Below, piece after piece: positions 38,201-47,989 of a stretch of 64,000 nucleotides of DNA. The stretch is from NCBI GenBank assembly GCA_023630585.1, contig CM042539.1, positions 23,568,755 to 23,632,754 of the forward strand, given 5' to 3'. This DNA comes from Cranoglanis bouderius. Lineage: Eukaryota; Chordata; Actinopteri; Siluriformes; Cranoglanididae. Below the pieces are notes generated by a model. That model did not search any database. It saw only the letters and a program-made list of their open reading frames with translations, and was not told where the DNA came from. Each line of letters starts with the position of its first letter. The stretch's first letter is position 1. A program made the position numbers and the translations under genes.

Positions 38201-41200
38201 TTCCTTATGTAGTCTGCCTGTTGCTTAAATCATTAACACAAGTGGCAGTAAGTCAGACACACACACACATTATGTCACTGATACTAAAGCATTATGATAG
38301 CCACATTTGATATAGCTTTATAAGATCCCAATATAAGCAGACACCAATAGTTTTAGTTAAACAGTGCCTTCCACAAAAATACACATAATGCTATAATGCA
38401 TAATGTAAGAATTTATCATCTGAAACAAGTTAATAACTGTCATTATTGGATATGTTTTTTTTTATTGGCAGGAGCTGTACCAGTGTCAAATACAGTATAT
38501 TGTCTGGGAAAGATGCACTTAACTTTTGTGCACATTTTATATCTTATAACATCATATAATAGCCTATTAAAGTTTTAAAGTAGACTAGCCATTCTCACCT
38601 TTATGTGATCTATATTTTGATGACAATGAAACTGGGCATCTTGGAGGCTCTTCATTTTCATTTTCAAGTTATTCAGTGCACTCATAAGAACATCCTACAA
38701 TCAAGAATGCAAAATTTATTTTGATTGTGATTGAATTAATTTTAGTGATGCACCAAAATTAAACGTAAAACTGAAATTAAGGACACACTGAACCAGAAAA
38801 CAAAACTGAGAAACAAAACCAAGAGATTTTGTTATTATTGTAGTTAAGTTGTAATTAGACCATTAGCAGCACTTATGGTGACAGAGAGCTGCGTGATCAT
38901 CACTGGGAGGTGTTTGAGATGTCTGACTTATAATTAAATTTGAATAACATTATACTACTTAATGAAAATGATATTAATTGATCGTATTGATGCAGAATCA
39001 CATTCTCGATCAGTCTGATGGAGTGACATTCCGCCACTGAACAGCTTCAAGTTGGTAAAACACAAATCTGAACTACGAACTTGCACAAAGTCCACCCTCT
39101 ACTAATAAACAAACAAACAAAAACCCCAAAAGAAACTATATATACAGGTGCATCTCAATAAATTAGAATGTCATGGAAAAGTTCATTTATTTCAGTAATT
39201 CAACTCAAATTGTGAAACTCGTGTATTAAATAAATTCAATGCCACAGACTGAAGTAGTTTAAGTCTTTGCTTCTTTTAATTGTGATGATTTTGGCTCACA
39301 TTTAACAAAAACCCACCAATTCACTATCTCAACAAATTAGAATACTTCATAAGACCAATAAAAAAAACATTTTTAGTGAATTGTTGGCCTTCTGGAAAGT
39401 ATGTTCATTTACTGTACATGTACTCAATACTTGGTAGGGGCTCCTTTTGCTTTAATTGCTGCCTCAATTCGGCGTGGCATGGAGGTGATCAGTTTGTGGC
39501 ACTGCTGAGGTGGTATGGAAGCCCAGGTTTCTTTGACAGTGGCCTTCAGCTCATCTGCATTTTTTGGTCTCTTGTTTCTCATTTTCCTCTTGACAATACC
39601 CCATAGATTCTCTATGGGGTTCAGGTCTGGTGAGTTTGCTGGCCAGTCAAGCACACCAACACCATGGTCATTTAACCAACTTTTGGTGCTTTTGGCAGAG
39701 TGGGCAGGTGCCAAATCCTGCTGGAAAATGAAATCAGCATCTTCAAAATGCTGGTCAGCTGAAGGAAGCATGAAGTGCTCCAAAATTTCTTGGTAAATGG
39801 ATGCAGTGACTTTGCTTTTCAAAAAACACAATGGACCAACACCAGCAGATGACATTGCACCCCAAATCATCACAGACTGTGGAAACTGAACACTGGACTT
39901 CAAGCAACTTGGGCTATGAGCTTCTCTACCCTTCCTCCAGACTCTAGGACCTTGGTTTCCAAATGAAATGCAAAACTTGCTCAGATCTGAAAAGGGGACT
40001 TTGGACCACTGGTCAACATTCCAGTTCTTCTTCTCGTTAGCCCAGGTAAGATGCCCCTGATGTTGTCTGTGGTTCAGGAGTGGCTTAACAAGAGGAATAC
40101 GACAACTGTAGCCAAATTCCTTGGCACGTCTGTGTGTGGTGGCTCTTGATGCCTTGACCCCAGCCTCAGTCCATTCCTTGTGAAGTTCACTCAAATTCTT
40201 GAATCGATTTTGCTTGACAATCCTCATAAGGCTGCGGTTCTCTCGGTTGGTTGTGCATCTTTTTCTTCCACAATTTTTCCTTCCACTCAACTTTCTGTTA
40301 ACATGCTTGGATACAGCACTCTGTGAACAGCCAGCTTCTTTGGCAATGAATGTTTGTGGCTTACCTAGTGAACCAAACTGAGAGACCATTTTGAAGGCTC
40401 AGGAAACCTTTGCAAGTGTTTTGAGTTGATTAGCTGATTGGCATGTCACCATATTCTAATTTGTTGAGATAGTGAATTGGTGGGTTTTTGTTAAACGTGA
40501 GCCAAAATCATCACAATTAAAAGAACCAAAGACTTAAACTACTTCAGTCTGTGGCATTGAATTTATTTAATACACGAGTTTCACAATTTGAGTTGAATTA
40601 CTGAAATAAATGAACTTTTCCATGACATTGTAATTTATTGAGATGCACCTGTAATATATATATATATATATATACAACCCCATTTCCATAAACGTTGGGA
40701 CATGCACACACACACACACTCCACTAAGGGGCACGTATAAGAGGCTCTGACACACCAATTTGAAATGATTGAAAAAGGTTGGTATGTTTATTCATCTGTG
40801 AGACTACTTAATACCAATTTTTATACCACGTGACAGCTGTATAAGTAGGCTAAAGAAATCCAAAATATTATTGTTAAAAGGTAGTCAAAATTGGTGAATT
40901 TCTAGTTTTACTTTAGCCTGTGTAGATTTTACCTTTAGTTCAGAAGCTGCCTCGTCGACAGGGATAAAACAGTGTTGTAAGTGTTTGCTGGAATCTCGAC
41001 AGATCAAGCACGCGGCCTGTCCGTCATTCACACAGAAGAGTTTCAGCTTCTCTCCGTGGATGTCGCAGAGTGTCTCGGGATCACCTCGGAACTCCAGGAA
41101 GGTCTGAGACAGGGTTTTCAGAGCCAGGTTGATAGTGGGGTTTGTCGCGGATCGTTTCCTGCAAAGTGGACACTCCCGGCAGCCTTTGGTGTCCCAGTAC

Positions 41201-41319
41201 CGGTGAACGCAGCTGCTGCACGCGCTGTGACCGCACGACAGAAGCACGGGCTCCTTAAAGACATCACAACACACAGGGCACGTAAAGTCCTCCTCAGAGA
41301 ACGAATGTTTAGACGCCAT
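35207..41319 (-). CDS. TRIM C: RING / B-box / coiled-coil / PRY-SPRY E3 ubiquitin ligase
   Basis: Exons 40933-41319, 38599-38694, 37993-38223, 37809-37831, 37421-37539 and 35207-35796 join in frame to 481 aa. The RING is at 14-53 and the B-box2 at 85-116, both with all metal ligands. The coiled coil covers 130-238. Then comes the 23-nt exon (KFERTLAK) and a linker AGDYKDSD-type exon read here as ADYKDSDPNVTSGEV. PRY-SPRY starts PVVLDPNTAHSQL and has WDVEVG and VRIRLDMDLGEVWF. The RING exon is almost identical to that of TRIM B, while the coiled-coil exons are far more different. A longer in-frame start at 41382 exists, but MASK at 41319 aligns with TRIM B. Intron 1 holds a complete Tc1 (39145-40651), and intron 5 holds a Tc1 remnant. 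Confidence 0.85.
36080..37012 (+). mobile_element. Decayed Tc1-like element, family V (in TRIM C intron 5)
   Basis: A right-end-like sequence aggggtgtgtacactgttta ends in ccactg before TA at 37011-37012. Inside are recognisable transposase blocks in broken frames: a VMLWGYFSSAGT-like block near 36410, LDNDLKHKSKSTKEWLQ near 36555, and SPDRNPI near 36640. The left end was not found. Confidence 0.7.
39145..40651 (-). mobile_element. Tc1-like element, family I copy 3 (in TRIM C intron 1)
   Basis: Inverted repeats of about 205 bp run from caggtgcatctcaataaatt to aatttattgagatgcacctg. It is flanked by TA and sits at a short TATATA tract. The element is 1507 bp, with the transposase on the minus strand, in the same direction as TRIM C. 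Confidence 0.95.
39424..40389 (-). CDS. Tc1 family I transposase, full-length open frame (321 aa)
   Basis: It cuts and pastes the element at TA sites. Helix-turn-helix 1 lies at about residues 8-35, followed by the basic CGRKRC segment and a second DNA-binding block to about residue 95. The DD34E nuclease follows, with FSDLSKF, FQQDLAPAHSAK and NPIENLW. All three catalytic acids are present. The usual FSDES reads FSDLS, and NWNVDQWSKVPFSD differs from the NWTVAQWSKVLFSD of the sister copies. At 321 aa it is slightly short for Tc1 transposases, but it begins at the same ATG as copies 2 and 4. No stop or frameshift is seen. Activity is not shown. Confidence 0.9.
   Translation of the reverse strand: MVSQFGSLGKPQTFIAKEAGCSQSAVSKHVNRKLSGRKNCGRKRCTTNRENRSLMRIVKQNRFKNLSELHKEWTEAGVKASRATTHRRAKEFGYSCRIPLVKPLLNHRQHQGHLTWANEKKNWNVDQWSKVPFSDLSKFCISFGNQGPRVWRKGREAHSPSCLKSSVQFPQSVMIWGAMSSAGVGPLCFLKSKVTASIYQEILEHFMLPSADQHFEDADFIFQQDLAPAHSAKSTKSWLNDHGVGVLDWPANSPDLNPIENLWGIVKRKMRNKRPKNADELKATVKETWASIPPQQCHKLITSMPRRIEAAIKAKGAPTKY
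40653..40704. repeat. (TA)n tract plus family VIII terminal scrap
   Basis: A TA run directly abuts the end of the Tc1 copy. It is followed by caaccccatttccataaacg, then ttgggac, a diverged copy of the terminus seen at 56250. Confidence 0.7.
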
Positions 41320-41487
41320 AGTGAGAGCCTCTTCAGCTACACACGTACTGACGAGTTCATGTGGGTTGTTTTGCTTATTCATAGTCAGGTTTTTATTTCA
41401 GTTTCTCTTCTGTCACCTGTTAAATACCAGCCGATACTGAGAACTGAGTAGTGTATGTATATGGGGAAATAACCCAAAATACCTCAC

Positions 41488-41498
41488 GTTTTACTTTC
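41488..41498 (-). promoter_or_regulatory. ISRE-like motif upstream of TRIM C
   Basis: Gene-strand reading GAAAGTAAAAC, preceded by GT, about 169 nt before the ATG, matching the TRIM B position (32615-32625). Confidence 0.45.
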
Positions 41499-41499
41499 A

Positions 41500-42326
41500 C
41501 TTCTAGGCTACCATGGTTAGCAGTTCTTTGTGACAAGCAAAGTCGTCGTCGTCGTCGTGACACCCCCCCCCCAAAAAAAAGCCAGTTAAAACCAAAAAAG
41601 CCAGTTCAACACCAAAGTTTAAACTATTCCGATTCAAACCATATGGTTTCAATAAAAAAAGAAAAATACACATGGTTGACAAGCCCAGGGTGTGCCAGTC
41701 CACTATAAATAAATTACACATTCACTTGAAATATAATCACTAAAAAATCCCAAAATTATTATTGTGCAACTCTATTTGATATCTCCTCCATGATTAACAT
41801 CCTTAGTACATATAGTACATATAGTACATCTCCAGTACAAATTATGTGCATTTTAGTGTCCTACAGCAATCCTGAAGATCATGGGAAGCAGAAACATATG
41901 TTCTCTCATCCACTGATACATTTTCTTTAATGATTAAGGCTTAATATATTTATCTTTGCATAAAAATGCAATAAGTGTAAACTAATTTTTTGTTTGAGTG
42001 ACAAATACATTAGCCTGATTTGTCTCCACCATTTTGGAAAGTTTACTTTGTATGAGATCATTGTCTGTTTGCAGAAGAAAGGAGTTTGGTTGAGAGTGTC
42101 TTAAAATTCAACTTGGGCAAGTGTGAGCAGAGTGTAGCCTGCTTGCTAACACTGTTGCACATCCTCAGATCAGCTACCCCCATGCTCTCTATTAATGATA
42201 CTGTTTATATGCCTTAAAAAAACTGCCATCATTTCCCTATAAAGTTTAGCAAATATTATTTCATTCTGCTTCAACATAGTTCTGGTTTGTGAAAAAGGCC
42301 CATTGTCAATAAAAACAAACCTAATA
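41500..42326. other. No gene recognised
   Basis: Short GTC and C/A runs near 41543-41580, then AT-rich unique-looking sequence. Confidence 0.45.
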
Positions 42327-43699
42327 CAGTATCTCACAAAAGTGAGTACACCCCTCACATTTTTGTAAATATTTTATTATATCTTTTCATGGGACAATAC
42401 TGAAGAAATGACACTTTGCTACAATGTAAAGTAGTGAGTGTACAGCTTGTATAACAGTGTAAATTTGCTGTCCCCTCAAAATAACTCAACACACAGCAAT
42501 TAATGTCTAAACCGCTGGCAACAAAAGTGAGTACACCCCTAAGTGAAAATGTCCAAATTGGGCCCAAAGTGTCAATATTTTGTGTGGCCACCATTATTTT
42601 CTAGCACTGCCTTAACCCTGTTGGGCATGGAGTTCACCAGAGCTTCACAGGTTGCCACTGGAGTCCTCTTCCACTCCTCCATGACGACATCACAGAGCTG
42701 GTGGATGTTAGAGACCTTGCACTTCCGTGCTCAATGCCCCACAGATGCTCAATAGGGTTTAGGTCTGGAGACATGCTTGGCCAGTCCATCACCTTTACCC
42801 TCAGCTTCTTTAGCAAGGCAGTGGTCGTCTTGGAGGTGTGTTTGGGGTCGTTATCATGTTGGAATACTGCCCTGCGGCCCAGTTTCCGAAGGGAGGGGAT
42901 CATGCTCTGCTTCAGTATGTCACAGTACATGATGGCATTCATGGCATTCAGTAGCTCCCCAGTGCCGGCAGCACTCATGCAGCCCCAGACCATGACACTC
43001 CCACCACCATGCTTGACTGTAGGCAAGACACACTTGTCTTTGTACTCCTCACCTGGTTGCCGCCACACACGCTTGACACCATCCGAACCAAATAAGTTTA
43101 TCATGGTCTCATCAGACCACAGGACATGGTTTCAGTAATCCATGTCCTTAGTCTGCTTGTCTTCAGCAAACTGTTTGCAGGCCTTCTTGTGCATCATCTT
43201 TAGAAGAGGCTTCCTTCTGGAACAACAGCCATGCAGACCAATTTGATGCAGTGTGCGGCATATGGTCTGAGCACTGACAGGCTGACCCCCCACCCCTTCA
43301 ACCTCTGCAGCAATGCTGGCAACAGTCATACGTCTATTCTGCAAAGCCAGAGAGTGTGAGAGTGATAACACCAAACTTAACACACCTGCTCCCCATTCAT
43401 ACCTGAGACCTTGTAACACTAACAAGTCACATGACACCGGGGAGGGAAAATGGCTAATTGGGCCCAATTTGGACATTTTCACTTAGGAGTGTACTCACTT
43501 TTGTTGCCAGCGGTTTAGACATTAATGGCTGTGTGTTGAGTTATTTTGAGGGGACAGCAAATTTACACTGTTATACAAGCTGTACACTCACTACTTTACA
43601 TTGTAGCAAAGTGTCATTTCGTCGGTGTTGTCCCATGAAAAGATATAATAAAAAAATTTACAAAAATGTGAGGGGTGTACTCACTTTTGTGAGATACTG
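42327..43699 (-). mobile_element. Tc1-like element, family III copy 1
   Basis: Ends cagtatctcacaaaagtgag and ctcacttttgtgagatactg are inverted repeats, flanked by TA at 42325-42326 and 43700-43701. It lies in the spacer between TRIM C and TRIM D. Confidence 0.95.
42634..43482 (-). pseudogene. Tc1 family III transposase, several lesions
   Basis: Compared with the copy at 62441-63382, the first helix-turn-helix region is deleted: SLSHSL joins directly to ALQNRRM at about 43350. A TGG to TGA change at about 43133 puts a stop after KDMDY. The remaining nuclease segment (42634-43104) keeps FQHDNDPKHTSK and NPIEHLWG, then shifts frame after LWG. It cannot make transposase. Confidence 0.85.
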
Positions 43700-43737
43700 T
43701 ACATATGTTCAAAATATGCTCCATACAATGCCACACA

Positions 43738-44675
43738 CCACTTTTAATGTATAAAATCATGGCCATTGTCATGTCCATGAATTGTAATCTTTAAAGCATT
43801 ACAAAGCATTCTTCGAAACAGGGATTTCCAAAATATTTCATGAAGTTCTAACATAGTATATTGTGATAAATGAAGTCACGTCAGTTCAAGTGGGCTTTTA
43901 TTGTCATGTCTCTATAGGTATACTTTAGAACAAAATGTTGTGTCCCCAGGATCATGGTGCAACACATAACAGCACACAAGACTACATAATGTGCAAATAC
44001 ACAACAGTGCAAGATAATAAGTGTTTCTATTAATGAAACTCCATAAAACTGTTTTTATCCAACTGTAAGATTTAGTGCAAATTATTGTAATAGTTTTTCA
44101 GCAGTTATCTGGGTTTTTATTTAGGAAGTGGCAAACAGCTTATAATTATTTAAGTGCATTACCATTCGTGTTATTTATGTTTCAATAAAGCTTTATTGTC
44201 CTTAAATCCCTGCTTGGTTAACAGTCATACCCAACCCCTCAAAACAGTCATTATATAGACATTATAACAGTTTAATAATAGTTATTATAAAGTCTCATAT
44301 GTAGTCAATTCTATAGCATAGCTAAAGGCTGATGCCTGCCTCCTGAGTTGTGATATGTCAGAAGGTGACATGAGATTTTAAAGAATGGCATTTAATGTCC
44401 CTTCTTCCATTAGAATGGAAACACTTTGGCATAATATTTAATATATGACACAAAGAAGAATGGTACATTAATTGCAGGAAACTATTTTAGGGCTATTTGG
44501 GAAACAAATAACTTTGTTACAGGTTGCAACCATTTTTTGCAACCATTCATGCAAGTTTGCTTTACAACAGATGGTATTTGAGATAGATGGTATTTGAGAT
44601 AGATGGTATTTGGGAAAATCCCACAAAAAAACCCTCCACATGGGTAAGCTAGGGGAGAAAACAGAACAATATTAC
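43738..44675. other. Spacer and duplicated 3' flank of TRIM D
   Basis: The text at 43738-43860 aligns with 33344-33470. The block at 44424 (ctttggcataatatttaata) aligns with the TRIM B and TRIM C flanks. A short tandem of gagatagatggtatttg is at about 44570-44612. No gene. Confidence 0.55.
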
Positions 44676-44917
44676 TGTGGCGAGGAGGAGGGGATGGCCA
44701 GGTTGTGAGGATGCACACCTGGCACTGATCGGTCTAATCAGTGGGAGAGAGAGATAAAGGAGTGGCTGGAAGTGCCGGAGAGGGGGAGACAGACGCACGT
44801 GCATTTTGTGTTCAGTTTGTGTGTTTTATTTTATGTTTCAGTTTTGTTGATTATTAAACTTTATGTTTACGATCAGCCGGTTCCTGCCTCCTCCTTGCCC
44901 GACTTTAAATTGTTACA
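44676..44917 (+). mobile_element. Solo LTR, 242 bp
   Basis: Starts TGTGGCGAGG and ends TTGTTACA. A perfect 5-bp duplication, ATTAC, sits on both sides (44671-44675 and 44918-44922). It contains a polyadenylation-like attaaac region near 44855. No internal retroelement sequence adjoins it, so it is what recombination between two LTRs leaves behind. The ends suit a gypsy-like element, but the family is not proven. Confidence 0.85.
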
Positions 44918-45310
44918 ATTACCTGAACTAATAACAAACAGTTTCAATTGAAATATTTAAGAATAGTAAAGCACAAGATATAGAAGACACATGTTTTCAA
45001 GTGCAACAGCATTATGTCTTAGCCTGAACAATGTCCTGCAATAGAGCTCCATTAAATTCACCTTTAGCCATGCAAGATCCAAAAAACAAAACAAACTGTA
45101 CTGATGTGTATATTTGAATTGCACATTAATCCATATTCTCCACATCTCCACATGTCATTCTTCCAGCATCAAACTTCAATGTCAGACTACTCTGATCTGG
45201 TTTACTTGTTCTTCAAGTTGATACAACAGATTAAAAACATCACAATTTCAAATATGGACTATAGTTGAGAATGTGAGCCACTGGCACTTAGAACTTGTAG
45301 AACATGAGCT

Positions 45311-45862
45311 TTAAGGGATGTCTTCCAGCACCACAAAATGCTTGAGAGGCATAATTTTCAGAGGAGAGAAACTGCACATGCTGTGGAAGACCGGAAAGAC
45401 CTTCTCAGTGAAGTGGTGTGAGAACATGTGGATAACAGCATTCTAAGAACCACGCCTCCCCCAAATACATGTCCAGGCGAATTCTGATCCCCTTGGGGTT
45501 CGGCAGTTAAAGTGAGACGAGTATATGCTTCCAAAGGCAATCGAGCACACAGCTTTTGACCATCATACCCAATACCTCAAGCTCCTCTTGGAAAAACACT
45601 GGGTTCTTTTCTCTGCACATTCTCAGTGGTCACAGCGAGCATCCAGAAGGTGCTGCTTCCCACCTCAACATCCCAACAGTGCAGCCCTGAAGAGAAGCCC
45701 TCAGAGCCCAGAACACACAAACTCCTAAACCGCTCAGGAGTGTCCAAAACCGGTGGTCTGGGCGTGTCAGCCTTGTCTTCATGGTCATCATCACTGTCTC
45801 TCACACTGGTCAGATCTGCAGACAAGATGAGTGAGGTGTGTTTGGATCCAAAACAACAGGAG
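45311..45862 (-). pseudogene. TRIM D: PRY-SPRY exon, inactivated
   Basis: Matches the TRIM B/C terminal exon. About ten bases are missing near 45830, which destroys the LDPNTAH frame. TGG to TGA at about 45575 replaces the tryptophan of GAWGIG. A further deletion near 45440-45490 removes the LDPAS region and shifts frame. The acceptor site (AG just above 45862) and the terminal FPVFHSMCSF-like text are still visible. With the broken exon 5 upstream and no RING exon, this is the dead 3' half of a duplicate. Confidence 0.9.
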
Positions 45863-46257
45863 CTGAGGAGACAAATCACAATTAGTGTACCTTACAGAGA
45901 TCTGAAAGCTGATAAAAGAGCCAGTCATTCAGTGAATTCTAACCAGAGCACCATTATTATTTCAGAAAACAAAAATCCTGTATTTAGACCAATTTGAACA
46001 TGTATGTTGAAAATACTGAGCTTGGGTTACTGTCAGTGTGAAATTTTGCATGTTCTCACCATATCAGTTCCTCTTACCTCCCAAAAGCAAGCTATACTAA
46101 ACTGTCCCTTGGTGTGAATGAGTATGTGAATGCGTGTGTGCTTGGTGCCCTGCAATGGACTGGTATCCCAAGAAGGGTGTATTCCTACTCGCGTGTACCA
46201 CTATAACAAAAAAAGAAAAAAACAACAACAAAAACCTCACTTTGAGAACTGTAGATG

Positions 46258-46767
46258 TACAACAAAAGACCAAAAGTATGTGGCTACCTGACCATCACAC
46301 ACATAGGTGCTTTTTAAACATCAGATTGGACAACCCCATCCCTCCTTTGCTGCTATAATGATCTTCACTCATCTGCGAAGGCTTTCCACTGGATTTTGGA
46401 GTGTGGCTGTAGGGATTCAGCTTTAGTGAGGTTGGACACTGATGTCAGGTGAGAAGGCCTGGTGCACAGTCCACATACCAGTTCCTCCCAAAGGTGTTCA
46501 GTGGGGTTGGGGTCAGGGCTCTGTGCAGGCCACTCGAGATCTTCCACTCCTACCTTGGCAAACCATGTCATCACGGACCTCTCTTTGTGCACAGGAGCAT
46601 TGTCATACTGTAATATGTTTGGGGCCCTTTAGTTCCAGTAAAGTGAATCTTAATGCTGCAGCATACAAAGACAATTGTGTGCTTCCAACTTTGTGCCAAC
46701 AGTTTGGGGAAGGCTCACATATGGGCGTGATGTGCAGGTGTCCACTTACTTCTGATAATATAGTGTA
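46258..46767 (-). mobile_element. Tc1-like remnant, family VII (between TRIM D exons)
   Basis: Ends acaacaaaagaccaaaagta and cttctgataatatagtgta resemble a Tc1 family with cactatattgccaaaag-type termini. Antisense reading at 46365-46592 contains SPDPNPTEHLWEEL, the last catalytic block of a Tc1 transposase. The rest is deleted. Confidence 0.7.
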
Positions 46768-46810
46768 AAGTGTTAACAAATAATGTGGCTTTGATAAACA
46801 AATGACTCAC

Positions 46811-46985
46811 TGTATTTAATAGTGGTCTGCATTTTGTTCCAGACTCTGAACTGTAGATTACCCAGGCACTTTGCAACATCAATCACTTCTTTTGAAACAT
46901 TTTTTGGATTTTTGGATCAAGGTTCTTTGCAACATTGGTTGTTTCTCCTGAAGTCACACTAGGATTTGAATCTCTGTCCTGAATT
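46811..46985 (-). pseudogene. TRIM D: linker exon with internal duplication
   Basis: The splice borders match exon 5 of TRIM B/C, but the exon is 175 nt rather than 119. A 56-nt partial duplication repeats the GATCCAAA...GATGTTGCAAAG stretch. Since 56 is not a multiple of three, it breaks the frame. A decayed 23-nt-exon counterpart may lie at about 47338-47366, where the donor GT has become CT. Confidence 0.8.
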
Positions 46986-47989
46986 CTGAAAAACAAAAAA
47001 AACAAGGGTCAGAGCTGCATTAATCCTGGTACCATATGCACTGAATCCCCGAAGGATGTCTGGTTACAAAAAAATTACCTTTGAAACTATATACGGTATT
47101 AAATTCATAGCATCTTTTTGGTTATCTGTCAGCAGAAATTTCTGCCTTTCCTACATCCAAGTAGTCCCTCAGCCTGCAAATTAGCTAGCTAGGCGAGTGA
47201 TTAGTAACACAAAGCAGAGATAAATGCTTTAATACAATCCAATGTCCCCCAAAAGTGAGGGATGGTAGAGACAATAGTGGCTCTGTTTGGCTTCAGAAGC
47301 ATGACTAAAGATAAATAAAGAAGCAAAATAAATTCAACTTAGGTTCTTGAATACTCCATACTTGTTACCGTTGTGCTAAAACATGAAAAAAGTTGGAGGA
47401 TTAATGAAGGAACTATGTATTGTAACAACATTTCTTGTGCATACTGCCCAAAACTTGCAAAATAGACAACTAAAATTAGACACACAAGGTTTTGGGGAAA
47501 TATCTTGCAGTGATATTTATTGTTTACACAATTTCATCCTCATCACATTTTTTCATTGAAAAATCATAATTTTAAAGCTGTACTGATTTACTGATCATTT
47601 GAATTCTTTCTTTAAACCCTTTATCAAAACCTCTCTTTGAAGGACAGTAAGAAATATATAAAGTTACATTTTTTAGAGCTATTAAAGCCATTCCTAATAC
47701 AAGGAGAGAGAGAGAAAAAAATGGAAGGAAAAACAGCATGAGGAAGAAAAGCAGGAGAAATTTTTTAATAAAAAAAGAAGAAGAGAGAAAACATGCATGT
47801 GTGCTGCTTTTAATTTAAACAAATTCTGTTGTTTAGTTCTTTTGTATAAAATACCAAAACACCAAAAATCATTAGCACTCACTTTTGTGTTCAGATTTAT
47901 CAGTGTGTGCAGACATGTTTCTCTATAAATGTGTCTTTCTTCATAAGCTAAACAGGTATTTCAGGGCCTTCAGTCAGATCTTACATTAC

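Noticed and set aside
39515..39796. Plus-strand 93-aa frame recurring at 34, 28272 (minus), 39515 and 54170
   Set aside because: It is the antisense shadow of the Tc1 family I transposase in each copy.
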